DNA of 64,000 nucleotides from Leucobacter sp. wl10 (GTDB lineage: Bacteria > Actinomycetota > Actinomycetes > Actinomycetales > Microbacteriaceae), in assembly GCF_003569785.1 (NCBI RefSeq), contig NZ_KZ983990.1, positions 172,967 to 236,966 on the forward strand, written 5' to 3'. Under the pieces are notes generated by a model, which did no database searches, was not told the origin of the DNA, and worked only from the letters and a program-made list of their open reading frames with translations. This document shows, one piece after another, positions 33,469 to 42,600 of this stretch. The position numbers and the translations under genes were made by a program. Position 1 is the stretch's first letter. Each line of letters starts with the position of its first letter.

Positions 33469-34305
33469 ATGAAACTGTGCCTGAATCAGGCCACCGCAAT
33501 GCCGTACGGGCTGGAGGAGACCATCAGAGCCTCCGCAGCGGCGGGCATCGAACACATCGGCGTCTGGGTCGAGCCGGTCCAGGAGGCCGGACCCGCTGCA
33601 GTGCGCCGCTGGCTGAACGACTCGGGTCTCACGGCGACGTCGATGAGCCGGGTAGGCTTCCTCACGAACAAGCGGGGCGTCGAGCTCTCGGCGGCGTACG
33701 ATGCCGTGCGCTCGGCGCTCGAGATGTGCGCCGAGCTCTCGATCCCGACGCTCTCCTTCGTCGCGGGCGGCCTGCCCGAGCACGACCGCTCGATCCGGAA
33801 CGCCGAAGGCCGGGTGCGCGACGCCTTCGAGACGCTGCTGCCCGACATCGTCTCCAGCGGCGTGCAGGTGATGCTCGAGCCCATTCACCCGCTCTTCGTC
33901 AACGATCGCTCGATCATCACGACCGTGGGCCAGGCGCTTCGAGTGATCGACGGCCTGCCTGCCGAGCAAGTCGGCGTGCTGGTCGATTCCTGGGCGACCT
34001 TCTGGGATCCCGAGTTCGAGGACTCCGTGGCGCGGGCGGGCTCGCAAGGGCGCCTGTCGGGCTACCAGATCAACGATTTCAAGCTGCCGCTGCCCGCGCC
34101 GAACAATATGCAGAGCCGCCTGCAGCCGGGCGACGGGGTCATCGACCTGGTGGCGATGACCCGCACGATGCTCGAGGCGGGCTACACTGGCCCGATCGAG
34201 GTCGAGATCTTCAACGACGACATCTGGGCGCAACCGCTCGACGTCATCCTGCGGCAGACCGTCGAGGCCTACGATCGCGTGATCGTTCAGAACCTTGTCC
34301 GCTGA
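33469..34305 (+). CDS. Sugar phosphate isomerase/epimerase-like TIM-barrel protein
   Basis: 278 residues from ATG 33469, which has AAAGGAG upstream; a GTG at 33457 lies inside that site. AP-endonuclease-2/xylose-isomerase-like barrel: EHIGVWVEP, metal-type Glu in MLEPIHPLF, Asp in GVLVDSWATFWDP, a Gln-Ile-Asn-Asp strand (GYQINDFKL) and a terminal Glu (PIEVEIF). Relatives isomerise or epimerise keto-acids and sugars (IolE, Hyi hydroxypyruvate isomerase type). Placed after the importer it may act on a keto-acid product; exact function unknown. Confidence 0.82.
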   Translation: MKLCLNQATAMPYGLEETIRASAAAGIEHIGVWVEPVQEAGPAAVRRWLNDSGLTATSMSRVGFLTNKRGVELSAAYDAVRSALEMCAELSIPTLSFVAGGLPEHDRSIRNAEGRVRDAFETLLPDIVSSGVQVMLEPIHPLFVNDRSIITTVGQALRVIDGLPAEQVGVLVDSWATFWDPEFEDSVARAGSQGRLSGYQINDFKLPLPAPNNMQSRLQPGDGVIDLVAMTRTMLEAGYTGPIEVEIFNDDIWAQPLDVILRQTVEAYDRVIVQNLVR

Positions 34306-34544
34306 ACCGTTCATAGAGCTCAAGGAGGTCGGTGCATGCGGTGGGGCCGTTCCCTGAACGCTGTGAGCACTCGATGCGCAGGCGGGTACCGGCGCGCCCG
34401 CGCTGTCGAAGCCACCCGCTTTCGATGGGGGCGCAGGGACGACACGGGCAAGCAGGCGAGCTCCGTGCGCCGTCTCGGGATCCGCTGCGCACGGGCGCAC
34501 TCTCAACGGCGCCTGATTCAGCGGGAGAACGGAAGCAGCTGGAG

Positions 34545-35552
34545 ATGAGCACCGAACGCATCCCCTTCGAGCGCCTCGTCGAGGCGATCGAGACCGTGCT
34601 CGTCGAGGCCGGCGCCTCGCCCGAGGTCGCCGGGATCCTCGCCCTCAACCACGCGGGCTGCGAGCGCGATGGCGCCCTGAGCCACGGGGTGTTCCGCGTG
34701 TCCCAGTATGCGGAGACCCTGCGCTCCGGATACCTCGACAGCGTCGCGGAACCACGTGTCGAGCGCGTCAGCTCGAGCTACCTGCGGGTGGACGCCGCCG
34801 GCGGCATCGCCCAGCTCGCGCTCTCACGCGCCCGCGACGAGATCTCGCGGGCCGTCGAGGAGCAGGGCGTCGCCGTCGTCGCGATCCGCGACTCACAGCA
34901 CCACAGCGCGCTCTGGCCCGACCTCGAGCCGTTCGCCGATGCCGGCTACGTCGCGGTGACCGCGGTCACGGGCGGCGAGCCGACCGTCGCACCGGCCGGA
35001 GCGCACCGGGCCGTGCTCAGCACGAACCCCTTCGCCTTCGCTATGCCCATCGAGGGGGCTCCGCACCTCATCGCCGACTTCGCGACCTCCTCGATGTCGT
35101 ACGGCGACCTCACCCTCGCGGCGCAGGCCGGCCGGTCCGTTCCGGTCGGCACCGGTGTCGACGCCGCGGGAGGCGAAACCACCGACCCGCGCGCCATCGT
35201 CGACGGCGGCGTGCTCCTGCCGTTCGGCGGGCACAAGGGCGCGATGCTCTCGATGATGGTGGAGCTGCTGGCGTCCGCGCTCACCGGCGGCGACTTCTCG
35301 TTCGAAGCGCAGCGGGACAAGCCGGGCGGGGCACACTCCACGCGCACCGGGCAGTTCTTGCTGGTCATCGACCCCGACCGCGGCGCATCGACGCCCTTCG
35401 CCGGTCGGGCGAGCCGCCTGGTGCAGGCGCTCCGCGATGCCGGCATGGATCGCATGCCGGCGGACCACCGCTATCGGACGCGCGCCGAGGCCGAGACCCT
35501 CGGCATTCCCGTCACCCCAGCGATCCGCGAGCTGCTCGACGCCGCGGATTGA
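34545..35552 (+). CDS. Ldh2-family NAD(P) oxidoreductase (malate/ureidoglycolate/pyrroline-carboxylate reductase type)
   Basis: 335 residues from ATG 34545 (GGAG immediately upstream); the 240 nt before it (34306-34544) show no gene. Ldh2 features: HGVFRVSQYAETL with catalytic-type His, RDSQHHSALW, STNPFAFAMP, a DFATSSMSYG loop and LPFGGHKGAMLSMMVELL. Members reduce pyrroline-2-carboxylate or piperideine-2-carboxylate, or oxidise malate or ureidoglycolate. Because trans-3-hydroxyproline dehydratases (related to the Ser/Cys proteins here) yield pyrroline-2-carboxylate, the reductase reading is attractive. Confidence 0.85.
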   Translation: MSTERIPFERLVEAIETVLVEAGASPEVAGILALNHAGCERDGALSHGVFRVSQYAETLRSGYLDSVAEPRVERVSSSYLRVDAAGGIAQLALSRARDEISRAVEEQGVAVVAIRDSQHHSALWPDLEPFADAGYVAVTAVTGGEPTVAPAGAHRAVLSTNPFAFAMPIEGAPHLIADFATSSMSYGDLTLAAQAGRSVPVGTGVDAAGGETTDPRAIVDGGVLLPFGGHKGAMLSMMVELLASALTGGDFSFEAQRDKPGGAHSTRTGQFLLVIDPDRGASTPFAGRASRLVQALRDAGMDRMPADHRYRTRAEAETLGIPVTPAIRELLDAAD

Positions 35553-35773
35553 GGAGTCGACGCTCCCGGCACCCGTTCGGCTTCGCCGCGCGCCACCCGC
35601 TGAAGCACGCACCGAGCAGCCACCCGATCACCAGGCGTTTCGTCGCGGTAAGTAATCGATAAGGTTCCGAGAAGCTTTCGAGAAGGTTGCTCGACCAGCC
35701 TCGAGTACAGACGGGGCCGCTGGGGCACCCGCACGAGCACCGGGGCGACTCGGCGCACTGAAGGGGCAGAGCA

Positions 35774-37072
35774 ATGACCACCACCGACACCACCAACCGG
35801 CAGGCAGGCCTCACCGTCGAGACTTTCGAGCGGCGCGAGTCGAATGTGCGCATGTACTGCCGCGACGTGCCGATCGTCTTCGACACCGCGCAGGGCACGG
35901 TGCTGCGCGGTGAAGACGGACGCGAGTACCTCGACTTCTTCGCCGGCGCCGGCGCCCTGAACTACGGGCACAACGATCCGCGGATGCGGGACGCCATCAT
36001 CGGCCATCTGCGCGGCAGGGCGGTGGTGCACGGGCTCGACCTCTTCACGCGGGTCAAACGGGAACTGCTCGAGACGATCGAACAGCAGCTCCTGGGCCCT
36101 CGCGACCTGGACTATCGGGTGCAGTTCACCGGACCGACCGGAGCGGATGCGAACGAGGCGGCCCTCAAGCTCGCCCGCAAAGCGACGGGACGCAGCCGGG
36201 TCGTCGCCTTCAACGGCGGCTATCACGGGATGACCGCGGGCGCGTACGCGGTCAGCGGCGGACGGAGCGCGGGGAAGAACTTCGGATCGCTCACTCACGA
36301 TGTCACCTTCGTACCGTTCGAGGACGGACCCCATGGCGAGTTCGACTCGCTCGGCTTCCTGAGGCGCCTCGTCGAGGACCGGCGCAGCGGCACCGACGTT
36401 CCGGCTGCCGTGATCGTCGAGGCCGTGCAGATCCAGGCCGGCGTGTTCGGGGCCTCCGCCAAGTGGCTGCGCGATCTGCGGGATTGGACGCGCGAACACG
36501 GCATCGTGCTGATCTTGGACGAGGTGCAAGCCGGATGCGGACGCACCGGCCAGTTCTTCAGCTTCGAGCGGTCGGGCATCGTTCCCGACATCGTCACCAC
36601 TGCGAAGTCGATCAGCGGCTTCGGGCTGCCCATGGCGCTGAACCTCATCGCACCCGCGCTCGACGTCTGGGAGCCCGGGGAGCACACCGGAACCTTCCGG
36701 GGAAATCAGCTCTCGTTCGTAACCGCGAGGATCGCGCTGGCGTACTGGACCGATCCCGCCTTCCTCGAGCTCGTCAGCCGGAACTGCGCGACGATGAACG
36801 ATGCCGTCACCGGCGCGCACGGCCGGGAAGGATTCATCGGGCTGCCGGGCGTCGAATCGGCGCGGGTGCGAGGCCTCATCGCCGGTGTCGATTTCGGCCT
36901 CGGCAATGCGGACGCCGCGCACGCTGCGCAGCGACGCGCACTCGAGGCCGGAGTGCTGGTGGAGCGTTGCGGGCCGAATGGCGAAGTCATCAAGCTCATG
37001 CCCCCGATCAATACGCCGACCGAGCGGCTCGTCGAAGGACTGCAGATCATCGGGGCAGCGATCAACCGCTGA
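35774..37072 (+). CDS. EctB-like class III aminotransferase (diaminobutyrate/2-oxoglutarate type)
   Basis: 432 residues. Opening ETFERRESNVRMYCR and DFFAGAGALNYGHN are hallmarks of the EctB group; PLP features include FTGPTGADANEAALK, the Asp in LDEVQAGCGRTG and the Lys in TTAKSISGFG. No ectA or ectC lies nearby, so ectoine synthesis here is unlikely; a terminal-amine transamination of a diamino acid in the degradative route fits better. A truncated copy is at 13039-13443. The 220-nt upstream gap has no convincing promoter. A perfect terminator follows at 37077. Confidence 0.87.
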   Translation: MTTTDTTNRQAGLTVETFERRESNVRMYCRDVPIVFDTAQGTVLRGEDGREYLDFFAGAGALNYGHNDPRMRDAIIGHLRGRAVVHGLDLFTRVKRELLETIEQQLLGPRDLDYRVQFTGPTGADANEAALKLARKATGRSRVVAFNGGYHGMTAGAYAVSGGRSAGKNFGSLTHDVTFVPFEDGPHGEFDSLGFLRRLVEDRRSGTDVPAAVIVEAVQIQAGVFGASAKWLRDLRDWTREHGIVLILDEVQAGCGRTGQFFSFERSGIVPDIVTTAKSISGFGLPMALNLIAPALDVWEPGEHTGTFRGNQLSFVTARIALAYWTDPAFLELVSRNCATMNDAVTGAHGREGFIGLPGVESARVRGLIAGVDFGLGNADAAHAAQRRALEAGVLVERCGPNGEVIKLMPPINTPTERLVEGLQIIGAAINR

Positions 37073-37076
37073 TCAC

Positions 37077-37102
37077 GCGCCCCGTCCGCCCGGACGGGGC
37101 GC
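37077..37102. terminator. Rho-independent-type terminator
   Basis: GCGCCCCGTCCG (37077-37088), CC loop, perfect complement (37091-37102), followed by a short T-containing stretch. It closes the operon ending in the EctB-like gene and marks the right border of the first island. Confidence 0.8.
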
Positions 37103-37207
37103 TCACGCTTTCCTAGACCCTCGGTCGCAGCCCGGAGCGTCGGCTGCAGATGCAGACCGCCTACCATCTCCGGCACGCGCGCCGAGGCATCGACCACGAG
37201 GTTCGCG

Positions 37208-37963
37208 CTATCGCCTAACTCTCCGTCGCCGGGGCTGAGCACGCCCCACGAGATAGCACGCCACCCGCGCGACAGCGGGATCGGGATCGGCGACGAGTGC
37301 GCCGAGCGCCGCACGGGCGGCCCCTCTCGGGATCTCCCCCAGCGCCTGAGCCAGCCGGCTGCGCGCCGCGAAGTCGTACCGGGGCACGCCCGCACCGGCC
37401 GCCCTGAGCCCGTCGGTCAGCGCCGCCGCGATCTCCTGCTCGACAGCGGCGGATCGAGCGGCCAGCGCGCCCAGCACCTCTGCGGCCTCCACGTCACGCG
37501 ATCCCGCGACGATCATGGCGACGAGTCGCGGCAGCACGCGAGACAGCGCCTGCTCAGCGGTCGGGCTCGATGCGCCGGGCTCCTGCGGCGAGCGCGCTTC
37601 GAACCCCGCGCGGGCGGCCAACGCCAGCGCCGCGAGGTCGGCGACCTCGTCGTCCGCGTCGCCGACGAGCACGGAAAGCGCCTCAGTGACCGCCGCCCCT
37701 TCGAGATCGCCGAGCGCTCGTACGGCGCGCATCCTCACCCGGGCGTCGGGATCCCGAACCCGAGCCACGAGCGCGGCCACCGCGGGCTCGCCCGCCCGCG
37801 CGATCGCCCACCGCAGCGCGCCGGCCACGTCGAGCACGTCCTCCCAGTCCTCAGGGGCGGCGACCCCGATCTCGTCGAGGCGGCCGAGCAGCGCGCGCTC
37901 GCGCGCGATGCGATCCTCGGTCTCCCGCCGCAGCTCGGCGATCAGCATGCCCGCCTCCCTCAC
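37208..37963 (-). pseudogene. C-terminal part of a MerR-type regulator with HEAT repeats
   Basis: About 250 residues. The first 35 (LIAELRRETEDRIARERALLGRLDEIG) look like the helical dimer segment that follows a MerR DNA-binding domain, and the rest is HEAT-repeat-like helices (PDARVRMRAVRALGDLEG and similar). Actinobacterial MerR-HEAT proteins carry an N-terminal MerR helix-turn-helix that is absent here; upstream, in another frame, is a different HEAT gene fragment. So this is probably a truncated gene, although a GTG (37963) or ATG (37948) with a GGGAGG site could still give a short product. Confidence 0.65.
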
Positions 37964-37979
37964 CCGGCCCCTGGCCGAA

Positions 37980-38111
37980 GTCCGGCTCCTCGCCGCAGCG
38001 CCGGATCAGCACCGGCACATCCTCGGAGTGCGGGCGGGTGCCCGCGGCGAGCGCCGCCTGCAGCCTGGCCGACGGATCCGGCGCGCCGAGGGCCCGGTCG
38101 AGCGATGTCAT
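37980..38111 (-). pseudogene. N-terminal fragment of a HEAT-repeat protein
   Basis: From the ATG at 38111 the frame reads MTSLDRALGAPDPSARLQAA and on to VPVLIRRCGEEPDF, the typical start of a HEAT-repeat protein, then turns into low-quality Gly/Arg sequence as the frame runs antisense-like into the MerR-HEAT remnant. A deletion joining two once-adjacent genes out of frame near 37975 explains this. Confidence 0.6.
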
Positions 38112-38187
38112 GTCTCCTCCTCTCGGTATCGATCGAGCAGATACCGAGTGAGGCGCCTGACACGGTGTCAGGGTCAAGGGCGGCCGA

Positions 38188-38757
38188 TCACACGGCGCCG
38201 ACGAGCTTTCCGCTCTTCGACACCTCGGGGTCCGTGCACGAGGACAGGTCGAAGCAGCACGGCCGCCGCTTGCCGTCGCGCAGCTTCGAGATCGTGACCT
38301 CGACGCGGCGCTCGCGCGTCTGCGGGTTCTTCGTGGCCTCGATCCAGCGCACCCACTCCCAGCGCGCCATCGGGGTGAGGCTCGGCCAGGCCTCGGCGAG
38401 ATCCGGTGCCGCGTCGAGGGCGGCCGTGAGATCGGACGGGAGCTCGGGCTCGGGCCACTGCTTCACCGGCTCGACCTCGATCGTCACCGTGTCGCCGTCG
38501 CCGAGCGCCTCGCCCGAGCCGCCGGCCAGGGCCTGCAGCAGACCCCCGTCGACCGAGAGCCAGTGGCCCCGCATGCCGTCGGGCTCGATCACCGTCTCGA
38601 ACGCGTGCCCGTTCATCACGGCCGCGACCGCGACCTGGCCCCGCGAAGGCAGCGCCGCGCTCGCCTCGGCGGGGAACCGCAGGATGATCCGGTCCCCGAT
38701 CCGCTCGGGCCGGCCCTCGAAGGCGATCGGCTGTCGCTCGGACGTGCGCTCGGACAT
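38188..38757 (-). CDS. YdeI/DUF1905-type protein
   Basis: 189 residues from ATG 38757 with a GAGGAG site. The N-terminal half is DUF1905-like (a beta-barrel with ILRFPAEASAALPSRGQVAV); the C-terminal half is the YdeI/OmdA-like helical module (SDLTAALDAAPDLAEAWPSL, MARWEWVRWIEATKNPQTRERRV). It ends with a cysteine-containing CCFDLSSCTDPEV tail. Function of the family is not established. Unrelated in theme to the islands on either side. Confidence 0.75.
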   Translation of the reverse strand: MSERTSERQPIAFEGRPERIGDRIILRFPAEASAALPSRGQVAVAAVMNGHAFETVIEPDGMRGHWLSVDGGLLQALAGGSGEALGDGDTVTIEVEPVKQWPEPELPSDLTAALDAAPDLAEAWPSLTPMARWEWVRWIEATKNPQTRERRVEVTISKLRDGKRRPCCFDLSSCTDPEVSKSGKLVGAV

Positions 38758-38858
38758 GATGCTCGTCTCCTCCTCGGTCGGCGGTTCGTACGGCACCCAG
38801 GCTACCCGCGCGACGGCGGCGCGGCTTCTCGATTCCTGATCGATGCGGGATCCGGTCG

Positions 38859-39737
38859 CTATTTGAGCAGCCTCGACAGCACCCGGTCGGCGAGCGGCTT
38901 GCCGCCCGTCTGGCAGGCGGGGCAGTACTCCAGCGTGGAGTCGGCGAAGATGACCTGCCTGACCGTGTCGCCGCAGACGGGGCACGACTCGCCAGCCCTG
39001 CCGTGCACCCGCATCGCCGTCTTCTTCTCGCGCTTGAGCTCCGCGGCCGGGAGCCCCTCGGCCCGGTCAACCGCCTCCCGCAGCGTCGACCGCAGGGCGT
39101 CGTACAGCCGCAGCGCGTCGTCCCGCGGCATGTCCGCGGGCTTGAAGGGCGACATGCGGGCGGCGTGCAGGATCTCGTCGGAGTAGGCGTTGCCGATGCC
39201 CGCGATGAGCGACTGCGTGCGCAGCACGCCCTTGATCTGCGACCGGCCCGCGGCGGCGAGGATGCCCGCGAAGGCCTCGAAGGTGAACGCGTCGTCGAGC
39301 GGGTCGGGGCCGAGGCGGGCGATGCCGGGCACGTCCATGGGATCGCCCACCAGGTACAGCGCGAGGTTCTTCTTCGTGCCCGCCTCGGTGATGTCGAGGC
39401 AGCCCCCGAACGAGCCCTCCTCCTCGCCGCGGATCGTGAGCCGCGCGGCGAGCGGACCGCGCCCAGGCTTGGCCGCGGTCTTCGGCGGGTCGCCGCGCCA
39501 CGCGATCCAGCCGGCCCGCGCCAGGTGGATGATCAGGTGATCGGCGCCGACGCGCAGGTCGAGGAACTTGCCACGGCGCTCGACCTCATCGACGGTGCGC
39601 CCGCTCAGCTCGGACGACTGGATGGCGACGGTCTTCAGCGCGGCGAACGCGAACACGTCGAGGCGGTCGACGACGCGTCCGCCGATCCTTCGTCGCAGCT
39701 CGCCCACCAGCGCGGCCACCTCGGGCAGTTCGGGCAT
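38859..39737 (-). CDS. Fpg/Nei-family DNA glycosylase
   Basis: 292 residues starting MPELPEV, giving the N-terminal Pro nucleophile and Glu3 after Met removal. The H2TH region (SLIAGIGNAYSDEIL) and a C-terminal zinc finger of four cysteines (CPVCGD then CPACQ) are present. It excises oxidised bases in base-excision repair and cleaves the strand by beta-elimination. Start at 39737 fixed by the invariant MPELPE. Whether it is Fpg-like or Nei-like in specificity cannot be decided; actinobacteria usually have several. Confidence 0.92.
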   Translation of the reverse strand: MPELPEVAALVGELRRRIGGRVVDRLDVFAFAALKTVAIQSSELSGRTVDEVERRGKFLDLRVGADHLIIHLARAGWIAWRGDPPKTAAKPGRGPLAARLTIRGEEEGSFGGCLDITEAGTKKNLALYLVGDPMDVPGIARLGPDPLDDAFTFEAFAGILAAAGRSQIKGVLRTQSLIAGIGNAYSDEILHAARMSPFKPADMPRDDALRLYDALRSTLREAVDRAEGLPAAELKREKKTAMRVHGRAGESCPVCGDTVRQVIFADSTLEYCPACQTGGKPLADRVLSRLLK

Positions 39738-39924
39738 GCCCTCATTATGACAGCGGCGCCGGAGGCAGAGGCCCCCGACGGAATTCGCGCTGCAACGGGC
39801 GCCAGGGCCGAGGCGGCACAGCGGTGCCCCGCAAGCCGGGCCCGCGTTCGCCGAAGGAGCCGTTGAGCAGGATGCGAGCACCCCGGGCGCGGACAGCGAC
39901 GAGCGCGAGGGCGACGCCGACGAT

Positions 39925-41151
39925 TCAGGCGATGCCGACGACCGCGGCGAGCGCGCCGCCCGCCGCGCCGGCGACCACCGCCGCCCAGGCGGGGAGCCTC
40001 CCGACCACCAGCATGAGGAAGCCGGTGACGGCGATCACGAGTGGCGCGATCCCGGTGATCGCCGAGACGATCACCGGGTTCCAGAGGGCTGCGGCGAGGA
40101 TCCCGACCACCGCGGCGTTCGCTCCCGCGATGGCGGCGCGCGCTCCCGCGCTCTGCCGGAGCCGATTCCAGAAGGGCAGAGCCGCGACGAGCAGGAGGAG
40201 ACCCGGAAGGAACACGGCGACGAGCGCGAGGAGCGCCGCCGGCAGCGCTGCAGCGCCGGTCTCCGTCTCGAAACCGAGGTAGGCGGCGAAGGCGAACAGC
40301 GGCCCCGGCAGCGCCTGCGCGGCCCCGTAGCCGGCGAGGAGCCGGTCCTGCGTCACCTCGGCCGCGATGGCCGGCTCCGCCTGCAGCAGCGGGAGCACGA
40401 CGTGTCCGCCGCCGAACACGAGCGCTCCAGCGCGATAGAACGCGTCTGCGATGCCGGTCCACCCACCCGGGACCAGGCGGGCGAGTGCGGGCAGCCCCGC
40501 GAGCAGCAGGCCGAACACGGCGAGCGCCGCGAATCCCGCCCGTCGGGAGACGCGCGTCGCGAGGGGAGCGCCGGTCGCCGGGATCACGCCTCGGCACCAC
40601 AGCGCGCCCGCGACGATCCCGATGCCGATCGCGGCGAGCTGGCCGAAGCTTCCGGGTAGCAGCAGCGCCAGTGCCGCGGCGGCTGCGCCGATGATGATCC
40701 GCCGCGGGTCGGGGGTGAGCGCGCGCGCCATGCCCCAGACCGCGTGGGCGACGACGGCGACCGCGACGGCCCGCAGCCCCATCGCCACGCCGTGCCCGAG
40801 CGGGCCGTCGAGCGAGACCGCGCCGACGGCGAACAGCACCATGAGCAGCGCCGAGGGCAGCGTGAACGCCGCCCAGGCGGCGAGCGCCCCGAGCGCACCG
40901 CCCCTGATGAGCCCGAGCGCGAAGCCGACCTGGCTGGACGCCGGGCCGGGGAGAAACTGGCAGAGCGCGACCAGCTCCCCGTACTGCCGGTCGCTCACCC
41001 ACCGGCGCCTCGCGACGAGCTCCTCCCGGAAGTAGCCCAGGTGCGCGACGGGACCGCCGAACGAGGTGACGCCGAGCTTCAAGAACACGCGGAAGACCTC
41101 GGCGGCTCCGCCTCGTGGAGTCGCCTGAGCCGGATCCCGACCCGGCGTCAT
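39925..41151 (-). CDS. ChrA-family chromate transporter
   Basis: 408 residues in two homologous halves, the long-chain CHR type. The first half has FLKLGVTSFGGPVAHLGYF and FLPGPASSQVGFALG, the second AGALVFGGGHVVLPLL and AAQALPGPLFAFAAY, with about ten membrane segments overall. CHR proteins export chromate or act on related anions, but many are of unproven function. No ChrB-type regulator is adjacent. The last codons merge into an Ala/Gly-rich tail. Confidence 0.88.
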   Translation of the reverse strand: MTPGRDPAQATPRGGAAEVFRVFLKLGVTSFGGPVAHLGYFREELVARRRWVSDRQYGELVALCQFLPGPASSQVGFALGLIRGGALGALAAWAAFTLPSALLMVLFAVGAVSLDGPLGHGVAMGLRAVAVAVVAHAVWGMARALTPDPRRIIIGAAAAALALLLPGSFGQLAAIGIGIVAGALWCRGVIPATGAPLATRVSRRAGFAALAVFGLLLAGLPALARLVPGGWTGIADAFYRAGALVFGGGHVVLPLLQAEPAIAAEVTQDRLLAGYGAAQALPGPLFAFAAYLGFETETGAAALPAALLALVAVFLPGLLLLVAALPFWNRLRQSAGARAAIAGANAAVVGILAAALWNPVIVSAITGIAPLVIAVTGFLMLVVGRLPAWAAVVAGAAGGALAAVVGIA

Positions 41152-41483
41152 CGGGCGAGCAGCTCGACGGGCTTCTGGGCGCTCACGGCGAGGGCTCGCC
41201 TCCCGTCGTCTCTCGAACCGGCATCCTCATATCTTGGCAACGATCCGGCAGGCGGACGGCTGATCACGGCGCCGATCGGCAAGTGTTCACGAAGCCGCCA
41301 TGTTGCGGGTCGCGTGCGGCGACCCGCAGCGCGCGATTCCGGGCGCGCAGGTCGGGTGCGCGCTGCCCGGCCGGGTCCGAGCGAGAACTGCGGATCCCGC
41401 TCGCCGTCTACCGAGCGCAGCAGAACCCGACCGACCGCCCGACCGCTCACCGGACGGCATCGGAGCTAACCGCGGCCGGCCCC
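41152..41483. other. Intergenic region without a recognisable gene
   Basis: 332 nt between the divergently oriented upstream end of the ChrA gene and the end of the first amine oxidase. Open frames here encode Arg/Pro-rich, low-complexity products and are not credible genes. It presumably contains the ChrA promoter, but no clear boxes were identified. Confidence 0.5.
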
Positions 41484-42587
41484 TCACAGATCGAGAAAGA
41501 GGTCGGACGGGTAACGCGACTGCTCGCCCTGCGCCCACTCGGCCACCAACTCGCCCACCGCGGGAGAAACCTTGAAGCCGTGCCCTGAGAAGCCTGTCAG
41601 GACGAGGACCCTCTCATCCTCAGGCAGCTCGCAGATGTACTCCCGCCGCTGGGGAGTGTACGTCTCGTAATAGGTCTCGACCCGGAAGGGCTCGGGGGCG
41701 AGGCCGGGCAGGTATTTCTCGACGAGCAGCGCAAACTCCCCGACCCCTTCGCCCGGCCGCAGCCACCGCTCGGTGGCGTCGGGGTCATCGACCGGCAGAT
41801 GCGAATCGTAGCCCAGGCCGAGTTTGACGGCCCTCCCGTCAGCGCTGGGCAGACCGTAGATGTAGTCGGGCATCAGCCGGATGAACGGCACGAAAGACTC
41901 GAATCGCGCCGCTTCGCTTGGGAAGTACCACGCGGAGGTCAGCCTCCGTACCGTCAGCTCCGGGACCGCTCCGCCGAGCAGCTTGCCGGTCCAGGCCCCG
42001 GCCGCTACCACGACGCGATCGTAGGTTTGCCAGCCCTCTGCGTCGCGCACCCCGACACCGGCGGCACGCGACTCGATCGCCTGAACGGCAGTGCCCGGCC
42101 GCAGCTCGGCACCGTACGCCTCGGCCAAGCGACCGGTAAGCACGACCGAGAGCTCGGGGTCGATTCGCCCCGCGTTCGGATCGAAGAGCACGACCTCGCC
42201 GGGGTTCATGCGGATCTCGGGGAAGCGCCGCTCGAGCTCGCCTCGAGAGAGGACCTGCGGCGAAGAAGTCAGCTCGCACGATTCAATGGCGCGCCGCACG
42301 GGATCCAGCGAGGGATCCCCCATCACGAGGCCGCCCGTGAACGTGAGCAGCGAGGCACCCGTGCGCTCGTTGAGTCGGCGCCAGATGGCTTCAGCTCGCT
42401 CGATCAGGAGACTGTAGCGGGGGTCGTTCAGCTCGACCCGGGAGAAAAGACGCGAATCTCCCCCAGCTCCACCGGCCGCGTGCCCGATCGGGTACTGCTC
42501 GTACCCGACCACCTCGATGCCCCTGCGCGCGAGCTGATACGCAGCCTGCACGCCAACGGTACCGATACCTATGACGGCGATTCTCAT
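41484..42587 (-). CDS. FAD-dependent amine oxidase, sarcosine/N-methyltryptophan oxidase family (paralog A)
   Basis: 367 residues: N-terminal Rossmann motif (VIGIGTVGVQAAYQL), GGAGGDSRLFSRVELNDPRY after it, and C-terminal FSGHGFKVSPAVGE typical of monomeric sarcosine oxidase. At the place of the covalent-flavin Cys (KTCMYT in the known enzyme) it has ETYYETYTP, so FAD is probably non-covalent and chemistry may differ. Members oxidise N-methyl or secondary amino acids. Last gene of a three-gene minus-strand unit after the aldehyde dehydrogenase and aminotransferase. Confidence 0.87.
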   Translation of the reverse strand: MRIAVIGIGTVGVQAAYQLARRGIEVVGYEQYPIGHAAGGAGGDSRLFSRVELNDPRYSLLIERAEAIWRRLNERTGASLLTFTGGLVMGDPSLDPVRRAIESCELTSSPQVLSRGELERRFPEIRMNPGEVVLFDPNAGRIDPELSVVLTGRLAEAYGAELRPGTAVQAIESRAAGVGVRDAEGWQTYDRVVVAAGAWTGKLLGGAVPELTVRRLTSAWYFPSEAARFESFVPFIRLMPDYIYGLPSADGRAVKLGLGYDSHLPVDDPDATERWLRPGEGVGEFALLVEKYLPGLAPEPFRVETYYETYTPQRREYICELPEDERVLVLTGFSGHGFKVSPAVGELVAEWAQGEQSRYPSDLFLDL

Positions 42588-42600
42588 GCGTTGCCGTTCT

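Noticed and set aside
35774..37072. Ectoine biosynthesis locus
   Set aside because: Only an EctB-like aminotransferase is present. No ectA, ectC or ectD homolog lies within the window, and the neighbours are catabolic.
41148..41450. 100-codon minus-strand open frame upstream of the ChrA gene
   Set aside because: Arg/Pro/Ala-rich composition, no start signal and no similarity recognised; treated as non-coding.
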